NCBI RefSeq assembly: GCF_900091955.1
Contig: NZ_FMDF01000145.1
Coordinates: 1 to 64,000, forward strand
Direction: 5' to 3'
Length of the DNA stretch: 64,000 nucleotides
Source of the DNA: Streptomyces sp. Ncost-T10-10d
Lineage (GTDB): Bacteria; Actinomycetota; Actinomycetes; Streptomycetales; Streptomycetaceae
The notes beneath the pieces are model-generated. The model was not told where the DNA came from. It did no database searches and saw only the letters and a list, made by a program, of their open reading frames with translations. Position 1 is the stretch's first letter. Each line of letters starts with the position of its first letter. The position numbers and the translations under genes are program-made. Below are positions 22,884 through 31,909 of this stretch, one piece after another.

Positions 22884-24716
22884 GTGCTGCAGATCGGCTT
22901 ACTTGGAACCCTGCAAGTCGTCCACGCCGGCGTGCATGTCACGCCATCCGCACCAAAGGTCCGACAAGTTCTGGCCTTGCTGGCCCTGCGGGCCAACACG
23001 ACGGTCCCGCTGCACCAGCTCGTCGAGGAGCTCTGGGAGGAGCACCCACCGTCCAGCGCGGCCACGACGCTGCAGACGTACATCTACCAGCTGCGCAAAT
23101 TGCCGGGGCTCTGCGATCCGCAGCTCACCGGACTCGCCGTGGGCTCCCGAACCCTCCTGACCACACCGGGCGGCTATCGGCTTTCCGTGCCGTCGGACTG
23201 CCTCGACGCCCAGGAGTTCGGCGAACTCGCAGCGCGCGGGCGGAAGTCGATGGAAAGAGGGTCCGTGGCCGAGGCCGCCGATCTGCTGCAGCGGGCACTC
23301 ACCGTCTGGCGAGGGCCTGCCCTCAGCGATCTGGCTCCCGGCCCGATCGTCGGCATCGACGCGCTGCGGCTCGAGGAACAGCGCTACGAGGTACTGGAGG
23401 AGCGCATCAACGCCGACCTGCTCCTGGGCCGGCACCACCGGCTCATCAGCGAGTTGACGGCGCTGGCCGCGGACAATCCCACGCGTGAGGGACTGCATGC
23501 CAAGCTCATGCTCTCGCTCTACCGGGCGGGCCGGCGGCCGGAGGCGCTGGAGGTGTTCCAGCGCATTCGCCGGGTGCTCACCCGGGAGCTGGGCCTGGAA
23601 CCCTGCTCGGAACTCCAGAGGCTGCACCAGCAGGTGCTGGCCGGCGACCACGGGCTCGACCTCCCCGGCGGTCAGACATCCGTCCACGGCGCACCGGTGG
23701 GCGGGCCACCGGTCACGCTGCCGCCGGACGTCTCGCTGGTGGGCCGGGAGGACGAACTGCGGCACGTCGGCAGGATGCTGTCGGAACCGGGGGGGACCGA
23801 AGGCCCGCGGTGTGTCGCCGTGTCGGGCGCGCCCGGTGCGGGTACCACGGCCTTCACCGTCCATCTCGCCCACCGGCTGGCGGATTCCTTCCCCGACGGC
23901 CGGCTGTACGTGTCGTTCGGGAACCCGGCGGACCCGCTGACCACCGACGAGGTGCTCGCGAGCCTTCTCGAGGCGATCGGCCACCGGCGCAGTGATCTGC
24001 CACCGCACTGCGCCGACCGCGCCCGGATGTTCAGCGCCTGGACTGCCGGCCGCCGGGTGCTGCTGGTCATCGACGACGTGGCGGCCACCGACCAGGTCAC
24101 CGATCTCCTGCCCGCCGACGCCGGTTCCGCTGTGCTCGTCGCGGGCTACCGGCGTTTGTACGGCAGTCAGTTCAAGGCGCGGGCGGACCTTCCGCCACTG
24201 GAGACAAAGCTTTCGTCGGAACTGTTCCAGGGCACGCTCGGCAGGGACCGCGCACCGGGCGATGTTCCCGGCCTCCGCACGATGCTCGCCCTCTGCGGCG
24301 ATCTGCCCGGCCCGATGCTCGAGGCCGTGGCCCTACTGGCGCTGCGGCCGCACTGGTCGATCCGGCAGCTGGTCGACTGGCTGAGCCGGGACCGGCCGAC
24401 CTTTGTCGACCACCAACGACCCCACCCCTTCCACTACGTCGTCCGGCGCTGCGGCAGACTCGAGTCCCGGCTCCGGGATGCACTGTCCAAGCTGGCCTGG
24501 GAGTCCACCGGCGACCTGACGGTGGAGCAGGCGGCGTCCATCCTCGGAAGGGACGCGGACGAGGCCGAGGAACTCCTCGAGGAACTTGTCGAGTTCTACC
24601 TCCTCGACGTCGACATGGCCAGCGATCCGACCACGGAGCGGTTCTTCCAGTACCGCCTGCCTCCGCTGGTTCGCACGGCGCTGCGCGCGATGCAGCAGGT
24701 ACGCACCTGCGTCTGA
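22884..24716 (+). CDS. SARP-family pathway activator (large SARP with NB-ARC-like domain)
   Basis: A 610-residue regulator. An OmpR-type winged helix (about 1-95: GTLQVVHAGVHVTPSAPKVRQ, AATTLQTYIYQLRKLPG, TTPGGYRL) is followed by the bacterial transcriptional activation domain (about 100-245) and an ATPase-like region. Its P-loop is GAPGAGTTA, with Thr where the Walker A lysine should be; VLLVIDDVA is the Walker B. GTG 22884 follows GGGAGG and begins at the conserved LQIGLLG. Codon 6 is TTA, the rare bldA-read leucine codon, so activator synthesis should be developmentally gated. Likely binds the 11-bp-spaced repeats across the cluster. Confidence 0.93.
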   Translation: MLQIGLLGTLQVVHAGVHVTPSAPKVRQVLALLALRANTTVPLHQLVEELWEEHPPSSAATTLQTYIYQLRKLPGLCDPQLTGLAVGSRTLLTTPGGYRLSVPSDCLDAQEFGELAARGRKSMERGSVAEAADLLQRALTVWRGPALSDLAPGPIVGIDALRLEEQRYEVLEERINADLLLGRHHRLISELTALAADNPTREGLHAKLMLSLYRAGRRPEALEVFQRIRRVLTRELGLEPCSELQRLHQQVLAGDHGLDLPGGQTSVHGAPVGGPPVTLPPDVSLVGREDELRHVGRMLSEPGGTEGPRCVAVSGAPGAGTTAFTVHLAHRLADSFPDGRLYVSFGNPADPLTTDEVLASLLEAIGHRRSDLPPHCADRARMFSAWTAGRRVLLVIDDVAATDQVTDLLPADAGSAVLVAGYRRLYGSQFKARADLPPLETKLSSELFQGTLGRDRAPGDVPGLRTMLALCGDLPGPMLEAVALLALRPHWSIRQLVDWLSRDRPTFVDHQRPHPFHYVVRRCGRLESRLRDALSKLAWESTGDLTVEQAASILGRDADEAEELLEELVEFYLLDVDMASDPTTERFFQYRLPPLVRTALRAMQQVRTCV

Positions 24717-24727
24717 CCGTACGTACG

Positions 24728-24757
24728 TCAGGGGGCGCCCTTCGGGGCGCCCCCTGA
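24728..24757. terminator. Bidirectional terminator between SARP and AsnB-like genes
   Basis: TCAGGGGGCGCCC (24728-24740), TTCG loop, GGGCGCCCCCTGA (24745-24757): a perfect 13-bp stem with a stable tetraloop between convergent genes. Confidence 0.85.
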
Positions 24758-24784
24758 AGCGTTGTACCGCCCTGCCCGTCGCGC

Positions 24785-26653
24785 TCACAGTTCCAGGCAG
24801 TCCCCGAGCCCCTGGAGCCAGGTGTTGACCTGGAGCACCATCTCGATGTTCATGCGGTGCAGCCAGTCCTGGGCCTGGTCGTCGCCTTCCCGGACGATCA
24901 CGCGACGGGCCGCGGCCACGTCCAGCATCGGCAGTACCGGCGAGCCCGGGTCCGCCAGCACTTCGGCGAGTTCCTGGTGGAGGGCCTTGGTGTAGGTCGC
25001 GTCCTGGCTCACCGGGAAAGGCGCCTTGGGCCGGTCGAGTACCTTCTCCGGCAGCAGGTCGCTCGCGGCCGCCCGCAGCAGGCTCTTCTCCCGGCCGTCA
25101 TAGGTCTTCATCGCCCAGGGGATGTTGTAGGCGTACTGGACGAGCCGGTGGTCACAGAACGGCACCCGCACCTCGAGACCCGAGATCATGCTGAGCCGGT
25201 CGTTGCGCTCCAGCAGCCGGGGCAGCCAGTGGGTCAGATGAAGGTGGCAGATCTCGCGGGCACGGCGTTCCTCGTCACCCTCACCGGGCAGCCGGGGTAT
25301 CTCCGCCATCGCCTGCGCGTACCGCTCCGCGTAGTACGAACCCATGTCCAGACGGGACTTGAAGGCCGGCGAGAGGAGTCCCTGCCCCAGGCCCGCGCGG
25401 GTCCCGGGGTGCCACTGCTCGAAGGCGACCCACGGGAACTGCTCCTCGTCGGCCAGGTCGGGGATGTGCACCCAGCTGTAACCACCGAATATCTCGTCGG
25501 CACTCTCCCCCGTCAGCGCCACCTTGGAGTGCCGGTGCGCGCCCGCGAAAGCCTGGTACGTCGAGGTGTCCATGTCCCCGAAAGGAGCGGGGACGTCCTG
25601 GGCGCGCAGCACGGTGCGTCGCGCGACCGGGTCGATCAGGTCCGCGGTGCTGAGCTCGATCTCCCGGTGGTCGGCGCCGATGTGGTCGGCGACGGCCTGG
25701 GCGTACGGGGAGTCGGGCGCGCTGCGCACCAGGTCGGCCTGGAAGTTGTCGCTGTAGCCGCTGTAGGTGACGGTCGTGGTGCGGACCGGTCCCGCCCCCT
25801 CGGCGGCCAGCGCGCGGGCCGCGAGCGCCGCTACGGTGCTGGAGTCCAGACCTCCGGAGAGCATCACGCTCAGGGGGACGTCGGAGACGAGCTCCCGCGC
25901 CACGCTGCTCTCCAGCAGCTCGCGCACGGTGCCGATGGTCTCCTTCAGACCGTGCTCGTGCGGCCGCGCCTCCAACTGCCAGTACCGGCGCAGGGTCACC
26001 TCGCCGCCGGGACCCTGGACGAGCGTGTGTCCCGGCGGCAGGTCGCGGATGTCGCGGTAGACGCTCTCGCCGGGGGCCCGCGCCATGGAGAAGAGCACGC
26101 GCAAGCCGTCGAGATCGACCACCGGACGGACGGCGGGGTGGTCGAGGATCACCTTGGGTTCGGAGCCGAAGACCAGCCCCTCGGGGGTTTGCGCGTAGGA
26201 GAGCGGCTTGATGCCGAAGCGGTCGCGGGCCAGGAACAGCGTGCGCCTGCGCGGGTCCCAGATGGCGAAGGCGAACATGCCCTCCAGGCGCTCGACACAG
26301 TGCTCGCCCCACTCCAGATAGGAACGGAGCACCACCTCGGTGTCGCTGCGGGTGCGAAACCGGTGGCCGCGACCGGTCAGCTCCGCCCGCAGCTCACGGA
26401 AGTTGTAGATCTCGCCGCAGTAGGTCAGGGTCGCCGCCGGTTCCTCTCCCTCCTCCGCGGCCATGGGCTGGCGGCCACCTGCCAGGTCGATGACCGCCAT
26501 TCTGGTGTGGACGAGCGTCGCGTGCCGGTCCGTCCAGATGCCCTGGTCGTCGGGGCCCCGGCAGGCCATCGTGCGTGCCATGGAGTCGGCGACTTCGGGG
26601 TCGTCCCAGGGCCGGCCGTTCTCGTGGACGGCCCAGCCTGCGATGCCGCACAT
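24785..26653 (-). CDS. Asparagine-synthase-type amidotransferase
   Basis: A 622-residue glutamine-hydrolysing amidotransferase. The N-terminal class II glutaminase has the catalytic Cys2 (MCGIAGW) and TLTYCGEIYNF. The C-terminal synthetase has the ATP pyrophosphatase loop SGGLDSSTVAAL and GESADEIFGGYSW. In aromatic polyketide clusters, homologues either make a malonamoyl starter (OxyD in oxytetracycline) or amidate a carboxylate before lactam formation (FdmV-like in fredericamycin). Which applies here cannot be told from sequence. It is downstream of a DUF6069-type membrane gene in the same direction. Confidence 0.92.
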   Translation of the reverse strand: MCGIAGWAVHENGRPWDDPEVADSMARTMACRGPDDQGIWTDRHATLVHTRMAVIDLAGGRQPMAAEEGEEPAATLTYCGEIYNFRELRAELTGRGHRFRTRSDTEVVLRSYLEWGEHCVERLEGMFAFAIWDPRRRTLFLARDRFGIKPLSYAQTPEGLVFGSEPKVILDHPAVRPVVDLDGLRVLFSMARAPGESVYRDIRDLPPGHTLVQGPGGEVTLRRYWQLEARPHEHGLKETIGTVRELLESSVARELVSDVPLSVMLSGGLDSSTVAALAARALAAEGAGPVRTTTVTYSGYSDNFQADLVRSAPDSPYAQAVADHIGADHREIELSTADLIDPVARRTVLRAQDVPAPFGDMDTSTYQAFAGAHRHSKVALTGESADEIFGGYSWVHIPDLADEEQFPWVAFEQWHPGTRAGLGQGLLSPAFKSRLDMGSYYAERYAQAMAEIPRLPGEGDEERRAREICHLHLTHWLPRLLERNDRLSMISGLEVRVPFCDHRLVQYAYNIPWAMKTYDGREKSLLRAAASDLLPEKVLDRPKAPFPVSQDATYTKALHQELAEVLADPGSPVLPMLDVAAARRVIVREGDDQAQDWLHRMNIEMVLQVNTWLQGLGDCLEL

Positions 26654-26751
26654 ACGGGATCTCCTTCCGTGACCTGCGGGTGCCTCGGGGGCTCAAGATC
26701 TCCCGGTGCCCTCGAAGCGGGCTGGAGGGGTGCTGGACCGGCACCCCCGCA

Positions 26752-27177
26752 TCACGCCCGACGGGCGTCCTTGCGGCATGCCGGGATCAGCACCGCGCCG
26801 ACCGCCAAATGCAGGCAGACCAACGTGGTCCGGTTGCCCGCCGTCAGGTTCTCGGAGAACAGCGGCGCGAAGAGAGAGAGCACGACGACCGCCGAGGCGA
26901 TGGCCGTCCACACGGTGCGGGCACGGGCGGTCAGCCGTTCCAGAAGGGCCAGCAGGCCCCATCCGACGAGGGAGACCACGGCCACCGAGATGATCACGAC
27001 GGGGAGGGCGAGCTCGCTGGTACTGGTGGAACCGGGGCCGTCCGGGACCCTCAGCTCGATGTCGAAGACATTGCTCGCGGCGATCCAGATCAGCGCGTCG
27101 AGTAACACGACTCCCACGACGGCGAGGGCTCGGGTGCGCGTCGGACTGCCGGTACGAGTGGTGGGGGACGCTGACAT
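26752..27177 (-). CDS. DUF6069-like four-helix membrane protein
   Basis: A 141-residue protein with four predicted membrane helices (AVVGVVLLDALIWIAASNVF; LALPVVIISVAVVSLVGWGLLAL; TVWTAIASAVVVLSLFAPLF; TTLVCLHLAVGAVLIPACR). The layout matches small actinobacterial proteins I recall as DUF6069. ATG 27177 follows GAGAAGGA. It is probably co-transcribed with the amidotransferase and controlled from the operator-rich region shared with marR. Role unknown. Confidence 0.7.
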   Translation of the reverse strand: MSASPTTRTGSPTRTRALAVVGVVLLDALIWIAASNVFDIELRVPDGPGSTSTSELALPVVIISVAVVSLVGWGLLALLERLTARARTVWTAIASAVVVLSLFAPLFSENLTAGNRTTLVCLHLAVGAVLIPACRKDARRA

Positions 27178-27252
27178 TTCCTTCTCCTTCGGTCAAAAAT
27201 GCTCGAAGTGGATGGCGCAGTGGACACGGCACACGGATACTGTGCATTAAAC

Positions 27253-27282
27253 ATATACATGAGGTTCGCATATAATGGTCTC
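27253..27282. promoter_or_regulatory. Operator-like motif in the DUF6069 / marR divergent promoter
   Basis: ATATAC and GCATAT form an imperfect dyad around 27253-27274, and GCATATAATGGTCTC (27268-27282) repeats the motif found at 22711. It is AT-rich against a GC-rich background and lies 56 bp before marR. Confidence 0.5.
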
Positions 27283-27337
27283 ACACCCAGAAATGCGCGG
27301 TCCAGTCGTATGCAAGTAACCTCGAAGGGTGAAAGGC

Positions 27338-27853
27338 ATGAACACCATCGAGACGAAAGCCCGGAATCGGGACGATGAGGCACCGGTCGACGAGGCCGTG
27401 CTGACCGCCGTCGAGACGGCGATGATCCGCATCCGCCGCCGGCAGGCCCGGCGCAGCCTTGCCAGACCCGTCATGAAGGGCATGGCGGAGCCGGTGGACC
27501 TCCATACGCTCGCGGTCGTCGACGCCGTCGACGAGGGCACGAGCGAGAGCGGCCAGGACGTCACGGTGGGGTTCGTGGCCGACCGGCTCGCCATCGACCC
27601 CTCACGGGCCAGTCGCATCGTCGCCGACGCGGTCCGGTCCGGCTTCGTGCGCCGCGTGGCCTCGCAGGAGGACGGCCGACGCAGTTGCCTGGAGCTCACC
27701 GCCCTGGGGGAGGAGGCCGTGGCCGCGGCGCACCGCACCCGACAGAACTTCTACTCCCATGTGCTCGACGGCTGGGACCAGGACGAGCAGCAGGAGTTCG
27801 CGCGGCTGCTCACCAAGTTCGTCCACTCCCTGGACGGCGCCAGCCGCGGCTGA
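27338..27853 (+). CDS. MarR-family transcriptional regulator
   Basis: A 171-residue winged-helix protein: dimer helices at both ends, recognition region VGFVADRLAIDPSRASRIVADAVRSGFV, and wing RRVASQEDGRRSCLELTALGEEAV. ATG 27338 is used (GAAGGG 9 nt upstream); an in-frame GTG at 27329 is possible. It is divergent from the DUF6069/amidotransferase operon. The motif shared by its promoter and the exporter promoter suggests it represses both and is relieved by a pathway metabolite (inference). Confidence 0.88.
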   Translation: MNTIETKARNRDDEAPVDEAVLTAVETAMIRIRRRQARRSLARPVMKGMAEPVDLHTLAVVDAVDEGTSESGQDVTVGFVADRLAIDPSRASRIVADAVRSGFVRRVASQEDGRRSCLELTALGEEAVAAAHRTRQNFYSHVLDGWDQDEQQEFARLLTKFVHSLDGASRG

Positions 27854-27907
27854 CGTTGTCCGGGCAGCGCCTCACCGCCCGCCGCCGAGTCCTTCGTCCA
27901 CCCGCCT

Positions 27908-27925
27908 TCGAGTGACCTTCGAGCC
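27908..27925 (+). promoter_or_regulatory. Candidate SARP box (upstream of the membrane protein / KAS III operon)
   Basis: TCGAGTG (27908) and TCGAGCC (27919), 11 bp apart, both keeping TCGAG. It ends about 100 bp before GTG 28027. Confidence 0.65.
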
Positions 27926-28026
27926 CGCCCAGCGAGGCTGATCGCGCCAGAACCCCGCACATCGACGGCGCGTCGAAGCCCCGCTGCCGCGGGACGTCCG
28001 CGCCTTGTTCCGAAGGAGGCGCGACG

Positions 28027-29061
28027 GTGAGTACGACAGACCAGACGGACCGACGACAGATCACCAAGGCGGGGGGCGATCGCCGCCCGTCGGTGCGGAC
28101 GCTCCGTCCGGCCGACGGCGCGGCTCCGACCGGACGGCCCCCGACCGCCATCGGCTGGGCCTACGTCATGGTGATCGTGGCGACGCTCGCCGCGATCGCC
28201 AGCAACGTCTTCGAGATCGCCCACCAGGTCGAGACCGGCGTCGCAGGCGCCGCGACCACCGGCGACCTCGCCCTGACCATCGCCTTCTGTGCGCTGTTCG
28301 GTTTCTTCGCCGAGATGCTCAGAGCCGGCCGCCAGTGGGGCCGGGTGCTGCTCACGGTGTTCACGTCGCTGGGCATCGTCTTCACCGGCCTCGGCCTCGC
28401 CGGGCTCGGTGGACGGCCGCTGGTCGGACTGCTGCAGGGAAGTCTGGCAGTGGTGAGCCTGGTGGCCTCCGTCGTCGGTCTGGTCCTGCTCTTCGCCCCG
28501 TCCGCGAACCGGTGGATGGCGGCGGTGCGCACACAGAGCCGTACGATCCCGCAGCGGCTGCGCAAGGCCGTCCTGACCGCCCATGTGGCCATTTCGGTCG
28601 GCTGGTTGGGGCTGGTGACCGGGATGTTCGCCATGTCGTTGGCCGGTGTCACCACGGGCAGTACCGAACAGCAGGCCGCGATGTACCGCACCATGTCGTT
28701 GCTGGACGAGATCTTTCTCGGCATGACCAGCATGTTCGCGCTCATCACCGGCATCGTCGTCGGCGCGGGCACCAAGTGGGGCCTGCTGCAGCGCACGTGG
28801 GTGGCGGTCAAGTTCTTCCTGACCATGGGCGTCATGCTGCTCGGGTTCTCCGTCATCCACCAGCTGATCCTCAGGGCCAATGAGCTGGTCGACGCCGGCG
28901 CGCCGGTACGCGGAGGCGAACTGGACACCGTCGGATGGTCCATGACCGCTTCCGCCGCCGTGGCGTTGGGATCGCTGGTGTTCATGACGGCCGTGTCCAC
29001 GTACAAGCCCTGGAACAGGACCCGCTGGGGAAAGCGGCCCGCACCCGGGCGGACGTCGTGA
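28027..29061 (+). CDS. Eight-helix integral membrane protein (DUF2269-like C-terminal half)
   Basis: A 344-residue protein with a polar N-terminus, then about eight membrane helices: four in residues 40-160 and four in 185-330, including TAHVAISVGWLGLVTGMFAM and VKFFLTMGVMLLGFSVIHQ. The second half looks like DUF2269. AAGGAGG precedes GTG 28027. It is first in an operon with the KAS III gene under a SARP box. Its function in the pathway is unknown; transport or a membrane-bound step are both possible. Confidence 0.65.
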   Translation: MSTTDQTDRRQITKAGGDRRPSVRTLRPADGAAPTGRPPTAIGWAYVMVIVATLAAIASNVFEIAHQVETGVAGAATTGDLALTIAFCALFGFFAEMLRAGRQWGRVLLTVFTSLGIVFTGLGLAGLGGRPLVGLLQGSLAVVSLVASVVGLVLLFAPSANRWMAAVRTQSRTIPQRLRKAVLTAHVAISVGWLGLVTGMFAMSLAGVTTGSTEQQAAMYRTMSLLDEIFLGMTSMFALITGIVVGAGTKWGLLQRTWVAVKFFLTMGVMLLGFSVIHQLILRANELVDAGAPVRGGELDTVGWSMTASAAVALGSLVFMTAVSTYKPWNRTRWGKRPAPGRTS

Positions 29062-29190
29062 ACCGCCCTATTCCGCCGCGCCGTTGACGACCGCGACACC
29101 TGCGGCGATCACGCGCCGCCCGTGAAACACAGCGCCCGGTGCCCCGCCCCACCGCCTCCGGGCCCTCCCGTACGCCAGGAAAGGACAAGC

Positions 29191-30192
29191 ATGACCGCCA
29201 TCCGGGACACAGAAGTCCTGCGTCACAGCCGTCTGTTGGGGGTCGGCACCTACCGGCCCGAACGATCGGTCCCCAATACCGAGGTCGCTGAGCGGACCGG
29301 TCTCGACCCGGACTGGATCGAGCGCCGCTCGGGCATCCGCTCGCGCCGTTACGCCTCCCCGGCCGAAACACTCCCGGCGATGGCGACAGCCGCGGCTGAG
29401 AAGGCGCTCGCCGCCGCGGGCATCCGTGCCGACCAGCTCGGCACGGTCATCGTCGCCACCATCACCTCGATGGAACAGATGCCCGCCGTCGCGGTCGAGG
29501 TCGCACACCGGCTGGGCGCCGGGCAGGCCGCCGCGTTCGACATCTCGGCGGCGTGCGCGGGATTCTGCCACGGCGTGGCCCTGGCGAGCGATCAGGTGCG
29601 GATGGGACGTTCCGACTATGTCCTGGTCATCGGCGCGGAGCGGATGACCGACATCCTCGACCACGAGGACCGCGACACCGCCTTCCTCTTCGCCGACGGC
29701 GCCGGTGCCGTGGTCGTCGGCCCCTCTCAGGAGCCCGGCATCGGCCCGGTGGTCTGGCGTGCGGACGGTTCGCGCAACGCGGCGCTGAAGATGACAGCGC
29801 CCTGGCACGACGGGACCGGTACACGGCCGCAGGCGCGGCCCGCCATCACCATGTCGGGCTGGAGGGTCTACCGCTGGGCGACGAACGAACTGGTGCCCGC
29901 CACCCGACGCATGCTGGAGCTGTCCGGCGTCACCGTGGACGAGCTCGACGCCTTCATCCCGCACCAGGCCAACATGCTCATCACCGACTTCGTGACCGAG
30001 CAGCTCGGTCTGACCGAACGCACCGCGATCGCCCGGGACATCATCACCAGCGGCAACAGCTCGGCGGCTTCCATCCCGCTGGCCATGGAGGAGCTGCTGG
30101 CCGGCGGCAAGGCGCCCAGCGGCGGTCTTGCCCTGCTGGTCGGCTTCGGGGCCGGACTGGTCTACGCGGGCCAGGTGGTCCGTCTCCCCTGA
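29191..30192 (+). CDS. Ketoacyl-ACP synthase III (starter-unit KAS III)
   Basis: A 333-residue FabH-like condensing enzyme. It has the catalytic Cys in DISAACAGFCHGV (about residue 121), His in FIPHQANMLI and Asn in ITSGNSSAASIP, the complete C-H-N triad. In type II clusters (ZhuH, BenQ, FdmS types) such enzymes prime with non-acetate starters, often together with an acyltransferase such as the one at 44551. Substrate not predictable here. AGGAAAGGA precedes ATG 29191. A long terminator follows. Confidence 0.93.
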   Translation: MTAIRDTEVLRHSRLLGVGTYRPERSVPNTEVAERTGLDPDWIERRSGIRSRRYASPAETLPAMATAAAEKALAAAGIRADQLGTVIVATITSMEQMPAVAVEVAHRLGAGQAAAFDISAACAGFCHGVALASDQVRMGRSDYVLVIGAERMTDILDHEDRDTAFLFADGAGAVVVGPSQEPGIGPVVWRADGSRNAALKMTAPWHDGTGTRPQARPAITMSGWRVYRWATNELVPATRRMLELSGVTVDELDAFIPHQANMLITDFVTEQLGLTERTAIARDIITSGNSSAASIPLAMEELLAGGKAPSGGLALLVGFGAGLVYAGQVVRLP

Positions 30193-30422
30193 GGCTCTGC
30201 CGCCCCTCGCGCCGAAGCGGGCTCCCGGCTGTCCACGACGGGCCGGGTGCCCGCTTCCTTCATGTCCGCGTTCCCCGAGCCGCCCAGGCCCCCGGCCCCT
30301 GGTCCGACGCACGACGCACCCGCGCCCGGCCCCGCGCCCGCGTCGCCGCCGCCTCCTCCTTCCGGAAGGTGCCGGCCCCGTGGCCGGAGCCTGCTCCACA
30401 CGCCCGTGCCCCGCACATGCGG

Positions 30423-30465
30423 ACGGCCGTGCTGTGAAGAGCGGGGCTCTTCACAGCACGGCCGT
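30423..30465. terminator. Bidirectional terminator, 20-bp perfect stem
   Basis: ACGGCCGTGCTGTGAAGAGC (30423-30442), GGG loop, exact complement at 30446-30465. It separates the convergent KAS III and ABM operons. The preceding 230 bp (30193-30422) hold no convincing gene. Confidence 0.9.
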
Positions 30466-30487
30466 CGTCGCGCCGGCGGTCGCGGGG

Positions 30488-30799
30488 TCAGTACGCCGCG
30501 GACACCTCGAACAGCGCGAAGGGGCGCTGTCGTTCGCCGTCCTGGAACTGCCTCAGCGGTGAGGTCGTCCCCCGGTGCGCCGAGCCGGACTCCCAGTCCT
30601 GAAACGCGGTCAGGCTCTCCCACTCGCTCAGCACCGCGAAGGCCTCCGGGTCGGTGACCTCGCGCAGCAACTCGTTGCCCAGCAGGCCCGGTGTGCCCGC
30701 CAGGTCCTTGCTGATCCGGTGATACGCGTCCTCCACGGCCGGGACATCCGCCTCGACGGCCCGCAGGTACAGCAGGACCCGGACCGAAGCCCCGCTCAT
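30488..30799 (-). CDS. ABM-family monooxygenase 1
   Basis: A 103-residue antibiotic-biosynthesis-monooxygenase fold protein: SVRVLLYLRAVEADVPAVEDAYHRI, GNELLREVTDPEAFAVLSEWESLTAFQDWE. ABM enzymes (ActVA-ORF6 type) oxidise aromatic anthrones or naphthacenones to quinones without cofactor. It starts within the stop of the next ABM gene (TGATG), the last gene in the five-gene minus-strand operon with DUF1772, methyltransferase and SDR. Confidence 0.85.
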   Translation of the reverse strand: MSGASVRVLLYLRAVEADVPAVEDAYHRISKDLAGTPGLLGNELLREVTDPEAFAVLSEWESLTAFQDWESGSAHRGTTSPLRQFQDGERQRPFALFEVSAAY

Positions 30800-31110
30800 C
30801 ACGCCACCTCCACCAGGTGCATCATCGCCAGCGAGCCACCGGTCCGGTACGGGTGCAGCTTCTCGCGGTGCGCGATGTGCTCCGGGCTGCTCTCGAACGC
30901 CAGGAAGGAGTCCTTGTCCGTCCAGTCGCTGGCCACGTAGTAGACGGATTCCTCCCGCGCGCTGCGCGCCAGGGTGTGGCCCAGGTTCGCGGACTGTGCG
31001 GTGACCTCCTTGCTGCCCTCGGCCCAGACCCGCTCGAAGTCGGGTTCCATACCGGGCTTGACCTGCACGGTCAGCAGGACGCGGAAGGCTCCCACCCGCT
31101 CCGCGGCCAT
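30799..31110 (-). CDS. ABM-family monooxygenase 2
   Basis: A 103-residue ferredoxin-like ABM protein: AFRVLLTVQVKPGMEPDFERVW, VYYVASDWTDKDSFLAFESSPEH, HREKLHPYR. It is more like the third ABM gene at 35476 than like its immediate neighbour (SDWTDKDSFLAFESSPE against TDWTDEPSFRAFEQSPE). ATG 31110 is preferred because GGAGG lies 8 nt upstream; an earlier GTG (31119) would overlap the SDR stop by 8 bases and leave no room for the ribosome site. Confidence 0.87.
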   Translation of the reverse strand: MAAERVGAFRVLLTVQVKPGMEPDFERVWAEGSKEVTAQSANLGHTLARSAREESVYYVASDWTDKDSFLAFESSPEHIAHREKLHPYRTGGSLAMMHLVEVA

Positions 31111-31111
31111 C

Positions 31112-31861
31112 TCAGACACCTCCGTCGACGTGCAGGGTCTCGCCGTTGACGTACGTGGACAGGTCGCTGGCCAGGAAGAGGACGGCGCCGGCGATCTCGT
31201 CGGGGCGCCCGAAGCGGCCCAGCGCCATCATCCGCAGGTAGCGTTCGTTGTACGCGGCCCGCTGCTCGTCGGTCAGCTCGTCCGGCTCGGAGGTGTCGAT
31301 GACGCCCGGCGCCACGACGTTGAACCGGATGCCCGTGCCGCCCAGTTCCTTGCACAGCGTCCGGGTGAGCCCGACCAGACCCGCCTTGGACGCGGTGTAG
31401 TGACCGCGCAGCGGGATGCCTGCCATGGCGCCGCGCGAACCGATGTTGATCACCGACGAACCCTCGCGCAGCAGCGGGAGCGCCTTGCTGATGACCATGA
31501 AGGGGCCGGTGAGGTTGGTGGTGACGACCCGCTCCCACTCCTCGAACGGCAGCTGGGCGAACGGGATCTGGCTGATCACACCAGCGTTGTTGACCAGGAT
31601 GTCCAGGGTCTCGAATCGTGTGCGGCACTCCTGGAGCACCGACTCCACGCCTTCCGCCGTGCCCACGTCCGCCCGGACGACGGCGTGGTCACCGCCCAGC
31701 TCCTTGAGTTCGCGGGCAAGACTGTCGGCCGCCTCCCCCTCGCTCCGGTAGCAGGTCACCACCGTGGCACCGGCCTGGGCCAGGGCCAGCACGGTGGCCC
31801 GGCCGATCCCGCGCGTGCCGCCGGTGACCAGCGCGTTCTTGCCCACCAGTCGCAGTTCCAT
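31112..31861 (-). CDS. Short-chain dehydrogenase/reductase (tailoring ketoreductase)
   Basis: A 249-residue classical SDR. NADP-binding TGGTRGIGRAT, ILVNNAGVIS, an active-site set with Ser in INIGSRGAMAG and YTASK (Tyr-x-x-x-Lys), and a final NGETLHVDGGV. It is distinct from the FabG-like enzyme at 41528 and probably performs a later reduction on the aromatic scaffold. ATG 31861 has GGAG at 7 nt. It is in the operon between the methyltransferase and the ABM genes. Confidence 0.9.
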   Translation of the reverse strand: MELRLVGKNALVTGGTRGIGRATVLALAQAGATVVTCYRSEGEAADSLARELKELGGDHAVVRADVGTAEGVESVLQECRTRFETLDILVNNAGVISQIPFAQLPFEEWERVVTTNLTGPFMVISKALPLLREGSSVINIGSRGAMAGIPLRGHYTASKAGLVGLTRTLCKELGGTGIRFNVVAPGVIDTSEPDELTDEQRAAYNERYLRMMALGRFGRPDEIAGAVLFLASDLSTYVNGETLHVDGGV

Positions 31862-31909
31862 GCGTATCTCCGTCTTCTCGGGTCGGGTCAATGTGCGGAA
31901 CAGGTCTGT

